Both the position numbers and the translations under genes were made by a program. A stretch of DNA of 5,323 bases from Syntrophomonadaceae bacterium (GTDB lineage Bacteria > Bacillota > Syntrophomonadia > Syntrophomonadales > Syntrophomonadaceae): contig JAQUGU010000078.1 in assembly GCA_028683995.1 (NCBI GenBank), positions 1-5,323 of the forward strand, in the 5' to 3' direction. Of this stretch, positions 1 through 5,307 are shown in pieces. The notes beneath the pieces are model-generated. The model saw nothing but the letters and a program-made list of their open reading frames with translations. It was not told the DNA's origin and made no database searches. How positions within the stretch are numbered: the stretch's first letter is position 1; the number at the start of each line of letters is the position of its first letter.

Positions 1-241
1 TCTCAATTCTAAATTCTTATCAGTTTCCTTTTATATAATAAGCAAACTTGTCCTGTACAGCAAATATTTAAACTTTTCTTAATAGTTTTCCAACAAATAA
101 GGGTAGATATCCACAGTGCGGGAAGAATACCAGGAATTGATAAAAACGGGGGTATCTTGCGTTTTCATGTATTATTTAGCCCATAAAAAACAAATATATA
201 CTTTAAAGTTTATTTTTTCGTCTGAAAATGTAGAAAAATAC
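1..241. other. AT-rich intergenic region upstream of abrB
   Basis: No protein-coding gene is convincing here. It appears to be the divergent regulatory region between abrB and a gene outside the window. Two small symmetric elements are visible: the palindrome CTGTACAG (53-60), and an inverted repeat TATTTTT (211-217) with AAAAATA (234-240), which sits directly upstream of the abrB -35 box. AbrB-family proteins bind AT-rich DNA and are commonly autoregulated, so the latter could be an operator, but nothing in the sequence proves it. I saw no T-box, riboswitch or RNA gene. Confidence 0.5.
35..63 (-). promoter_or_regulatory. Candidate leftward sigma-A promoter
   Basis: On the minus strand a TTGCTG -35-like hexamer (58-63) is followed after exactly 17 bases by TATTAT (35-40), which matches the -10 consensus at five of six positions. 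Transcription would start near position 28 and leave the window to the left, divergent from abrB. In Bacillus the gene next to abrB on that side is metS, reading in the same direction as the rsmI operon, so a leftward gene beyond the window is plausible. The -35 matches consensus at only three positions, and an 8-base palindrome CTGTACAG (53-60) overlaps it. This is a candidate only. Confidence 0.35.
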
Positions 242-270
242 TTGACTATTAATCCCAACAATGGTATATT
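242..270 (+). promoter_or_regulatory. sigma-A promoter of abrB
   Basis: A TTGACT -35 box (242-247) and a TATATT -10 box (265-270) each match the sigma-A consensus at five of six positions and are separated by the ideal 17 bases. The start point should fall near 277, giving a 5' leader of about 36 bases that contains the abrB ribosome binding site. This is the best promoter in the window. Its position inside the open frame at 116-310 argues that this frame is not a gene. Confidence 0.8.
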
Positions 271-298
271 TGCGGTGAGGAGAAATTTTGGAGAAAGA

Positions 299-303
299 GG
301 AGG
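299..303 (+). promoter_or_regulatory. abrB ribosome binding site
   Basis: GGAGG, within AGAGGAGGG (296-304), lies nine bases before the ATG at 313 and twelve before the ATG at 316. The spacing favours the first ATG of the tandem pair, although the second gives the protein start MKSTG that is usual for the family. Confidence 0.75.
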
Positions 304-312
304 GTTGTAGTT

Positions 313-564
313 ATGATGAAATCAACCGGTGTAGTAAGAAAAGTTGATGAGTTGGGTCGTATTGTTATTCCTATAGAGTTGAGACGCACCATGGGCATTG
401 AAGAAAAAGATGCTCTGGAAATTTATGTTGATAGCGAAAAAATTATACTCAAGAAATACGAACCCGCTTGCATATTCTGTGGTAATGCCGAAGAAGTATT
501 TAATTATAAAGGTAAGAATCTCTGTAGAAACTGTCTTACTGAATTATCCAAACAGGTCGGTTAA
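313..564 (+). CDS. abrB: AbrB-family transition-state transcriptional regulator
   Basis: An 83-residue DNA-binding regulator of the AbrB/SpoVT family. In Bacillus these dimers or tetramers bind AT-rich promoters in the cytoplasm and hold stationary-phase and sporulation genes off during growth. The N-terminal 50 residues are the swapped-hairpin domain and nearly identical to Bacillus AbrB (MKSTGVVRKVDELGRIVIP, then IELRRTMGI and EKDALEIYVD). The C-terminal part differs: it carries two CxxC pairs (CIFC at 53-56 and CRNC at 71-74), probably a small zinc ribbon, in place of the Bacillus multimerisation domain. Clostridial AbrB proteins commonly have this tail. The start is one of two tandem ATGs; the first is better spaced from the ribosome site. 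It has its own promoter (242-270) and a terminator at 632-659 inside rsmI. It converges on rsmI, as in Bacillus. The family call is secure; the regulon is unknown. Confidence 0.95.
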   Translation: MMKSTGVVRKVDELGRIVIPIELRRTMGIEEKDALEIYVDSEKIILKKYEPACIFCGNAEEVFNYKGKNLCRNCLTELSKQVG

Positions 565-575
565 TACATAGTAAT

Positions 576-1403
576 TTATTTGGACCTAACAAAATAATTG
601 TAGAGCATGGATTTTTTAATACCGTACTCGCGGGCCTTCTTTTTGAAGGCCTCTTTTTTATCTACTCCCTGTTCCAGCAACTCTTCCACCTCCCGGGCAA
701 TTTCCGCAAGGCTCCTGGCTTCCACCACCACTGCTTTGCCCTGGATAATTATACTTATCTCCCCCCGGGGCGGGTTAAGGCTGTAATATTCATAGAGCTC
801 AGCGGCACTACCCCTTTTAACCTCTTCATAAACTTTAGTTAGTTCCCGGGCGACGGCCAGCTTGCGCTCCTCTCCCAGGATCGATTGTATATCCTTCAGG
901 CAGGCCAGCAGGCGATGGGGCGCCTCGTACAGAATTATGGTACGGGTTTCTTCCTTTAGCATCTCCAGCCGTTCTCTTCTCCGGGAACTGCGCGGGGGTA
1001 AAAATCCCTCAAACACAAAGGCTGTAGTATCCATCCCAGAAACAGCCAGGGCCGATATTAGAGCCGAAGGCCCGGGTATCACCTCCAGGTTAATACCTGC
1101 GGTGATAGCCTTTTTAACCAGACGCTCACCCGGGTCAGATATGGCCGGCATTCCCGCATCAGATACCAGAGCTATATCCTTTCCTTCCCGGAGCAGCTCA
1201 ATAATATAATCTTCTTTTTCCGGCTTGCTGTGTTCATGGTAACTGATCAGCTGTTTTTTAATTTTGTAGCGGTTTAAAAGCTTCAAGGTATGGCGGGTAT
1301 CTTCACAGGCTATCATATCTACCTGGCGCAGGGTTTTAAGCAGCCTTATGCTGGTATCCTCCAGATTGCCTATGGGAGTAGCACATATATAAAGCTTACC
1401 CAT
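576..1403 (-). CDS. rsmI: 16S rRNA (cytidine1402-2'-O)-methyltransferase RsmI
   Basis: 275 residues, close to the usual 280-290. RsmI (YabC/YraL) methylates the ribose 2'-OH of C1402 in the decoding centre of 16S rRNA, using S-adenosylmethionine, on the assembled small subunit. The tetrapyrrole-methylase fold is recognisable by ATPIGNLEDTS (8-18), ACEDTRHT (32-39), LVSDAGMPAISDPG (79-92), VIPGPSAL (108-115), FEGFLP (131-136) and YEAPHRL (159-165), followed by ARELTKVYEE. A basic C-terminal segment from about residue 220 matches the helical tail of the family. The ATG lies two bases after the trmN6 stop, and a GGAGAGG ribosome site lies in the last codons of trmN6, so translation is probably coupled. 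It is the last gene of the operon and meets abrB head-on. I see no terminator for it downstream. Its 3' end carries the abrB terminator on the opposite strand. Confidence 0.97.
   Translation of the reverse strand: MGKLYICATPIGNLEDTSIRLLKTLRQVDMIACEDTRHTLKLLNRYKIKKQLISYHEHSKPEKEDYIIELLREGKDIALVSDAGMPAISDPGERLVKKAITAGINLEVIPGPSALISALAVSGMDTTAFVFEGFLPPRSSRRRERLEMLKEETRTIILYEAPHRLLACLKDIQSILGEERKLAVARELTKVYEEVKRGSAAELYEYYSLNPPRGEISIIIQGKAVVVEARSLAEIAREVEELLEQGVDKKEAFKKKAREYGIKKSMLYNYFVRSK
632..659 (+). terminator. Intrinsic terminator of abrB, inside rsmI
   Basis: GGCCTTC (633-639) and GAAGGCC (645-651) form a perfect 7-bp stem with a TTTTT loop. A G-U pair (632 with 652) can extend it. Six T residues follow at 654-659. 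This is a classical rho-independent terminator reading rightward, 68 bases after the abrB stop codon. On the other strand the same bases encode rsmI residues of about 249-258 and no T-run follows the stem, so it should work only for abrB. The abrB message would thus end as antisense RNA to about 80 bases of rsmI. Confidence 0.8.
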
Positions 1404-1405
1404 GA

Positions 1406-2167
1406 TTATCTTTCCTCTCCAGCATAATAATAACGGTTTATTTCTTCGCTATATTCTCCCGGCTTATTATATATAACCAGCGGGGGTAGCACCTGTAATC
1501 GCCCCTGCTCTCTTTTTTTCGCCTCCAACAGTATCAGTTTGGCTTCCTCCTGCCAGAAAGAATGAACCGTCCTCAGGCGGACGGGTAAGAGCCTATGCGC
1601 AGTACAATTGTTTACTATATCGGTCAGGCGCTCAGCCCGATGAATGAGGCAAAAGCTCCCTCCCGGGGTTAAAAGGAAAGCAGCAGCCCGGACAAGACCC
1701 TTCAGGTCCATGGCTATTTCGTGACGAGCACAGGCTTCTTCCGGGTTTTTGCTTATATGCCCCTCTCCCCTGCTCCAGAAGGGGGGATTACTTAAAACCA
1801 AATCGGTCGATGCTGCCGGCAAATATTTATCTATCTCCTGCAGATCTCCTGAGATAATTTCCACCTGCTCCTGTAAGTGGTTATACTCCACACTCCTTCG
1901 AGCCCGTTTAACCATTGCTTCCTGAATTTCTATCCCGGTAACCTTGATGGCACCTGAACGAGCTGCTAATAAAAGGGGAATCACCCCGTTACCACAGCCC
2001 AGCTCTACTACCTGTTTTACTTTTTTCAGGTCAGCAAAATGGGCCAGCAGAACCGCATCTATGGAAAAACGGTAACCCTGGCAGGGCTGAATCAGTTTGT
2101 AGCCCCCGAGAATTAAATCATCCAGGGTTTCGTCTGCATATATAAGCTTGTTTGATTCGGGCTTCAC
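1406..2167 (-). CDS. tRNA1(Val) (adenine37-N6)-methyltransferase family protein (YabB-like)
   Basis: A 253-residue class I S-adenosylmethionine-dependent methyltransferase of the TrmN6/YabB type. The E. coli member (YfiC) makes m6A37 in tRNA1(Val); the Bacillus and clostridial members are assigned by similarity, so the exact base is inferred. The N-terminal stretch DDLILGGYKLIQPCQGYRFS is the family signature that precedes the fold. The SAM-binding motif I is ELGCGNG (55-61), the acidic ribose-binding position is GIEIQ (78-82), and the adenine-type catalytic motif is NPPF (127-130). The start is GTG at 2167. Its ribosome site AAGGGAG lies six bases upstream, within the last codons (MERE) and stop of yabA, which is three bases away. 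This arrangement suggests translational coupling. The GIY-YIG nuclease gene yazA that follows yabB in Bacillus is absent; rsmI comes next. Confidence 0.9.
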   Translation of the reverse strand: MKPESNKLIYADETLDDLILGGYKLIQPCQGYRFSIDAVLLAHFADLKKVKQVVELGCGNGVIPLLLAARSGAIKVTGIEIQEAMVKRARRSVEYNHLQEQVEIISGDLQEIDKYLPAASTDLVLSNPPFWSRGEGHISKNPEEACARHEIAMDLKGLVRAAAFLLTPGGSFCLIHRAERLTDIVNNCTAHRLLPVRLRTVHSFWQEEAKLILLEAKKREQGRLQVLPPLVIYNKPGEYSEEINRYYYAGEER

Positions 2168-2170
2168 TTA

Positions 2171-2440
2171 TTACTCCCTTTCCATAAAAGCTATGCAGAA
2201 AAGGCATTCTCCACCGCGCAGTTGCCCAAAAGCGGCAGGACAAATATGATATCCCGAGCGATAAATTCTGCCCAGGTTATCATAGCCCTCACCTTCCAAT
2301 TCCAGGCTATAAACTGGCGGGGGGGATTCTTCTTCCTGCCCCAAATCTCTTTCTAGCTTGCTTACCCGTTCTTTAAGCTCCCCCACTTCCAGCATCAGTT
2401 CCCGTAAGATCAATTTTAACTCCTGCAGACTTTTCTCCAT
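2171..2440 (-). CDS. yabA: Replication initiation control protein YabA
   Basis: An 89-residue negative regulator of chromosome replication. YabA binds both DnaA and the sliding clamp DnaN and limits re-initiation at oriC. Residues 1-35 form a leucine-rich heptad coiled coil (tetramerisation region in Bacillus). A PPP-containing linker follows, then GEGYDNLGRIYRSGYHIC and the zinc site formed by H65, C67, C79 and C82 (HxC, then CLFC), very like Bacillus YabA (119 residues). The shortening is in the coiled coil and linker. The reading frame is open further upstream, with ATGs at 2488 and 2473, but only the ATG at 2440 has a ribosome site and gives a normal N-terminus. It overlaps the end of ricT by 68 bases in another frame. 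Confidence 0.93.
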   Translation of the reverse strand: MEKSLQELKLILRELMLEVGELKERVSKLERDLGQEEESPPPVYSLELEGEGYDNLGRIYRSGYHICPAAFGQLRGGECLFCIAFMERE

Positions 2441-3107
2441 CCTTGTTCTCCCCGTTTCTCTTAGCGGATTCATATAAGTCCGATTCATATTTGAGGCAGC
2501 ACATCAGGCGTCCACAAATGCCTGATATTTTAGTCGGGTTTAATGACAGGTTCTGCTCCTTGGCCATACGTATAGAAACCGGTGCAAATTCCCCCAGGAA
2601 ACAATTGCAGCATAATATCCGGCCACAGGTTCCCAACCCGCCCAGCATTTTAGCTTCATCCCGTACCCCAATCTGGCGCAGCTCTATCCGGGTCTTGAAA
2701 ATGGCTGCCAGGTCCTTTACCAGTTCCCGGAAATCCACCCGGCCTTCGGCGGTAAAGTAAAATATAATTTTCCCCATATCGAAAGTATATTCAACATCAA
2801 TCAGACGCATGGGGAGTTGATGTTCTTTAACCTTTTCTTTGCATATTCTCATGGCTTCTTCTTCTTTTTGCTTATTCCGGTTAAAAGTTTCGATGTCAGC
2901 ATCGCTGGCTTTACGTATCACGGTTTTTAAGGGCAGAACCAACTCTTCCTCGCTCATTTCCCGCTTGCCTATGGCTACGGTTCCGCATTCTATGCCCCTG
3001 ATAGTTTCTACAATGGCAGCATCCCCTGCCTCTAAATCAATATCCTGGCAGTCAAAATAATATATTTTACCTGCAGGTTTAAACCTTACCCCTGCCACCC
3101 AGGCCAT
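2373..3107 (-). CDS. ricT: PSP1-domain protein RicT (YaaT), C-terminally shortened
   Basis: 244 residues against about 275 in Bacillus. RicT joins RicA (YmcA) and RicF (YlbF) in the Y-complex, which carries Fe-S clusters and assists RNase Y in mRNA maturation; it affects sporulation, competence and biofilm formation. The N-terminal beta region (AGVRFKPAGKIYYFD) and the PSP1 core (residues 60-208) are intact. The cysteine clusters TCGRILCCNC (C161, C166, C167, C169) and ICGRLMCC (C198, C203, C204) match the cluster-binding region of the Bacillus protein. After YESAK (212-216) the family normally continues with a conserved segment; here a glycine-, lysine- and aspartate-rich tail of about 28 residues replaces it, and its last 22 codons overlap yabA. 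The start ATG has an AAGGAGGT site (3114-3121) six bases upstream. Whether partners RicA and RicF exist in this genome cannot be seen. Confidence 0.93.
   Translation of the reverse strand: MAWVAGVRFKPAGKIYYFDCQDIDLEAGDAAIVETIRGIECGTVAIGKREMSEEELVLPLKTVIRKASDADIETFNRNKQKEEEAMRICKEKVKEHQLPMRLIDVEYTFDMGKIIFYFTAEGRVDFRELVKDLAAIFKTRIELRQIGVRDEAKMLGGLGTCGRILCCNCFLGEFAPVSIRMAKEQNLSLNPTKISGICGRLMCCLKYESDLYESAKRNGENKDGEKSAGVKIDLTGTDAGSGGA
2448..2453 (-). promoter_or_regulatory. yabA ribosome binding site, inside ricT
   Basis: GGGGAG on the minus strand lies seven bases before the ATG at 2440. The in-frame ATGs at 2473 and 2488 have no comparable purine run upstream, so this site decides the yabA start. 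It lies within the ricT coding region, so ribosomes translating ricT pass over it. Confidence 0.65.
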
Positions 3108-3134
3108 TACACTACCTCCTTAATGGTCTATCAA

Positions 3135-4094
3135 CTATTGCAGCGCTTCCCATAGTTGATAGCCTATGCTGGTATTTATTAATACAGAATTTATATTACG
3201 CCGGTAATAAGCCCTTAGTTTATCTATTTCCACTAGCGCTTGCATGATTTTCCCCTGGTCTTTACCCTGCAATAGCTTTTGCAGTTCTGGGACTTCCGGT
3301 GCTATGAGAATACCCTGCTGCCTGCTTTTTCCGGCTACCAGCGCATCTCTTAAAATTGTTTCCACTAACTTAATACTTAAGTCTGGAGCTACTTGTATTT
3401 TCTCAGATATCTCAAAAATGGCCGCCCTCCGGCCCATGGCCAAATCCGTAATAATAGCAACAACCGTATCCCAAATTTGTTCCAAACCTTCTTCCTGGGC
3501 AAAACGAAGCGCCCTGCTGACACTACCTTGCCCCAGCTGGGCTGCCCACGAAGCCTTTTCCCTGTCAATACCTTGAGCCAGCAGATACTCTGTTATATCT
3601 TTTTCCGGCAGCGGGAAAAAGCGCACCACCTGGCAGCGGGAAATAATGGTCTCCAATAGATTATCATCATCGCTAATTAATATTATTAAGGCATACCCCG
3701 GTGGTTCTTCCAGGGTCTTTAGCAAAGCGTTGGCCGCCTCCAAACTCATCAGCTGAGCATCCCGGATTATTGCTACCCGGCGCTGAGCCCGATATGGTTT
3801 CAGAGCTAACCAGGGCTCCAGTTCGCGACTAATCTGTTCTTTGCTGATTAAGCTGCGGTCCTCCAGTTTTTCTATGATAAAAAGATCCGGGTGCATGTTT
3901 TCGCTAAAATATACCCCGGCTTGTTTATCCTGCAAGTGAATAAGGCTGTGAGCAAAAGCCATAGCCACCTGCATTTTCCCCACCCCGGCTGGTCCGGAAA
4001 ATAGGTAGGCATGACTAATGTTAGCATTATCCATACTTTTCTTTAGCAGGTCAATAGCCCGCTCCTGGCCAACAATTCCAGCAAAATAATCCAT
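3135..4094 (-). CDS. holB: DNA polymerase III delta' subunit (clamp loader)
   Basis: 319 residues, near the family's usual 320-335. Delta' is the stator of the clamp-loader complex that opens the DnaN ring and places it on primed DNA. Visible elements are the VGQERAIDLL start (8-17), SHAYLFSGPAGVGK (27-40), the degenerate Walker B RDAQ (111-114), LEEPP (128-132) and the SRC motif (152-154), whose arginine acts in trans on the ATPase of the neighbouring DnaX subunit. The P-loop ends GKM rather than GK[ST], so ATP binding or hydrolysis by this subunit is unlikely, as is typical for delta'. Unusually, the four-cysteine zinc module found between the P-loop and the HPD motif (68-70 here) in E. coli and Bacillus is absent; C154 of SRC is the only cysteine in the protein. 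An AAGGTGG-like ribosome site precedes the ATG, 12 bases after yaaR ends. The polymerase-accessory role fits the neighbours tmk and yabA. Confidence 0.95.
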   Translation of the reverse strand: MDYFAGIVGQERAIDLLKKSMDNANISHAYLFSGPAGVGKMQVAMAFAHSLIHLQDKQAGVYFSENMHPDLFIIEKLEDRSLISKEQISRELEPWLALKPYRAQRRVAIIRDAQLMSLEAANALLKTLEEPPGYALIILISDDDNLLETIISRCQVVRFFPLPEKDITEYLLAQGIDREKASWAAQLGQGSVSRALRFAQEEGLEQIWDTVVAIITDLAMGRRAAIFEISEKIQVAPDLSIKLVETILRDALVAGKSRQQGILIAPEVPELQKLLQGKDQGKIMQALVEIDKLRAYYRRNINSVLINTSIGYQLWEALQ

Positions 4095-4106
4095 AACTCC
4101 ACCTTA

Positions 4107-4559
4107 TTATATCATCAGGTCTACCAGCATACCTCTGATCTTATCCAGGGTAACCAGCACATCGACCGGTTCTTTAGGGTCTCTAACAAAATCCTCAATA
4201 AGTTTTTCCATTTCATGATCTATGGTGGTAATCGAAATCAAAAGGCTGCGGCCCCGGCGATTTCGGCCTCGCTCCTGTTTCACGGCATAAGCCCGGGCAC
4301 TGGCCTCCTGTAAAAACTGTTTCACCATTTTTTTATACAGCATCAAATCATTTATATTCAGGCTGCGGTTTAGCTTATCATTTAAGCGGTCAATCTCTTT
4401 TAATATTTCCTGCATGCGATACTGGCTTTCCGCATCACGCCGCTGTGCCAGTTCCTGTTCAAAGGAGGACGAAGCCGTACTCTTCTTTACTCCCTGTACA
4501 CCTTTTTTACCCGGAGCACCGAAGCTGTTTATTTTATCCCGCTCCCGGTCTATCTTCAT
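4107..4559 (-). CDS. yaaR: YaaR family protein (DUF327)
   Basis: A 150-residue soluble protein of the YaaR/DUF327 family, close to the Bacillus length of about 146. No biochemical function is established. The first 30 residues are polar, basic and probably disordered. From about residue 33 (FEQELAQRRDAE) the protein is largely helical and charged, with heptad-like EILKEIDRLNDKLNRSLN (52-69) and LMLYKKMVKQFLQEA. It has a strongly basic loop (KQERGRNRRGRSLL) and a conserved end (VTLDKIRGMLVDLMI). It has no signal peptide or membrane segment. The ATG follows a near-perfect AGGAGGTG site (4567-4574) with seven bases of spacing, the strongest in the operon. In Bacillus it is preceded by yaaQ (darA); here tmk is directly upstream, 19 bases away. 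Confidence 0.88.
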   Translation of the reverse strand: MKIDRERDKINSFGAPGKKGVQGVKKSTASSSFEQELAQRRDAESQYRMQEILKEIDRLNDKLNRSLNINDLMLYKKMVKQFLQEASARAYAVKQERGRNRRGRSLLISITTIDHEMEKLIEDFVRDPKEPVDVLVTLDKIRGMLVDLMI

Positions 4560-4578
4560 TAAAGAACACCTCCTGAGC

Positions 4579-5217
4579 TTATTCTCGGTGTAACATTAGT
4601 ATTTCATCGAGCCAGCGGATAGCCAGTTGCAGGACTTTTTCCGGTTCCTGCCTGGCATCCAGGACTTTTATCCGTTCTTTCTCCTGTTCTGCCAGAAACA
4701 GGTATCCCTTTCTAACTTTTTCCTGAAAAGTCAGTCCTTCTTTCTCCAGCCGGTCAGGAATTTCCTTTTGCCGCCTGGGCCAGGCTTCTTCGCTGCCCAG
4801 ATCCAGCAACAGGGTTAAATCCGGTTTCAGCCCTCCCGTACAAAGCTGGTTCAGCTCCTGCAAAAAATTAATGTCCAATCCCCGACCGTAACCTTGATAA
4901 GCTATAGTGGAGTCCATATAACGGTCGGCTAACACTATTTTGCCGGCCTGCAGGGCCGGGCTTATAACCTCTTCTACTACCTGGCTGCGGGCAGCGGCAT
5001 AAAGCAGGGCTTCGGTTCTGGAGGTTATCCCCTGGTTGGCGGCATCCAGCAGCAGCTCTCTGATCTTTTCTGATATAATATTGCCGCCCGGTTCTCTTAT
5101 ACCCAGCACTTCCAGGCCAAAATTCTGCTCCATATAAGGCTTAAGGGACTCTTGTAAACTGGTCTTACCCGAGCCATCTATTCCCTCCAGGCTTATAAAT
5201 ATTCCTCTGCTTGCCAG
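4579..5217 (-). CDS. tmk: Thymidylate kinase (dTMP kinase), probable CTG start
   Basis: Phosphorylates dTMP to dTDP with ATP, an essential step to dTTP. Read from CTG at 5217 it has 212 residues, the normal family length. Motifs are the P-loop GIDGSGKT (12-19), REPGG (41-45) for dTMP binding, DRYMDSTIAYQGYGRG (from 98) for thymidine recognition, and a LID RRQKEIPDRLE (148-158) of the bacterial type. The first ATG in frame (5133) would remove the P-loop and the first two structural elements and cannot give an active enzyme. Between the upstream in-frame TAG (5221-5223) and that ATG there is no ATG, GTG or TTG. The CTG at 5217 has an AGAGGG ribosome site eight bases upstream and gives MASRGIFISLEGIDGSGKTS, a typical Tmk N-terminus. 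A frameshift or sequence error near the start is the alternative. It is the first gene of the operon in this window. Confidence 0.93.
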   Translation of the reverse strand: MASRGIFISLEGIDGSGKTSLQESLKPYMEQNFGLEVLGIREPGGNIISEKIRELLLDAANQGITSRTEALLYAAARSQVVEEVISPALQAGKIVLADRYMDSTIAYQGYGRGLDINFLQELNQLCTGGLKPDLTLLLDLGSEEAWPRRQKEIPDRLEKEGLTFQEKVRKGYLFLAEQEKERIKVLDARQEPEKVLQLAIRWLDEILMLHRE

Positions 5218-5225
5218 TACCTACA

Positions 5226-5231
5226 CCCTCT
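5226..5231 (-). promoter_or_regulatory. tmk ribosome binding site supporting a CTG start
   Basis: AGAGGG on the minus strand is eight bases before CTG (5215-5217). The ATG at 5238-5240 lies upstream of this site, has no purine run of its own and opens only a 15-codon frame. The site therefore supports initiation at CTG. Confidence 0.55.
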
Positions 5232-5278
5232 TTTACTCATAATTAACTGCATATACTATCTACTCTACCTATGTTAAT

Positions 5279-5307
5279 ATAATAGACCATAAACGTTAAA
5301 CTGGAAA
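5279..5307 (-). promoter_or_regulatory. Candidate promoter of the tmk operon
   Basis: On the minus strand TTTCCA (5302-5307, four of six -35 matches) and TATTAT (5279-5284, five of six -10 matches) are separated by 17 bases. Transcription would begin near 5272, giving a leader of about 55 bases before tmk. The region 5218-5323 holds no gene and no visible terminator, so readthrough from a gene to the right remains possible. Confidence 0.35.

Noticed and set aside
217..223. Spo0A box upstream of abrB (TTCGTCT)
   Set aside because: It matches the reversed TTCGACA box at only five of seven positions. Spo0A control of abrB is known in Bacillus but is not supported by this site.
116..310. Plus-strand open frame of 64 codons beginning with GTG, upstream of abrB
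   Set aside because: It has no good ribosome site, its product resembles no family I know, and the strong abrB promoter and ribosome site lie inside it. It is most likely chance.
480..575. Intrinsic terminator for rsmI on the minus strand within the abrB end
   Set aside because: I found only short imperfect complementarity near ACTGTCTTACTG, without a GC-rich stem or a T-run on the minus strand.
2441..2488. Longer YabA starting at 2488 or 2473
   Set aside because: The extra residues do not resemble YabA and neither ATG has a ribosome site; the ATG at 2440 has one and gives the family N-terminus.
862..3659. Long plus-strand open frames at 862-1209, 2443-2760, 2839-3060, 3244-3576 and 3393-3659
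   Set aside because: All lie antisense to clearly conserved genes (rsmI, ricT, holB), and their products are serine- and arginine-rich shadows without family features.
5193..5240. 15-codon frame from ATG at 5240 overlapping the tmk start, as a leader peptide or the real tmk start
   Set aside because: There is no ribosome site upstream of this ATG, and the frame differs from tmk and stops before the P-loop. It would be relevant only if a frameshift were shown.
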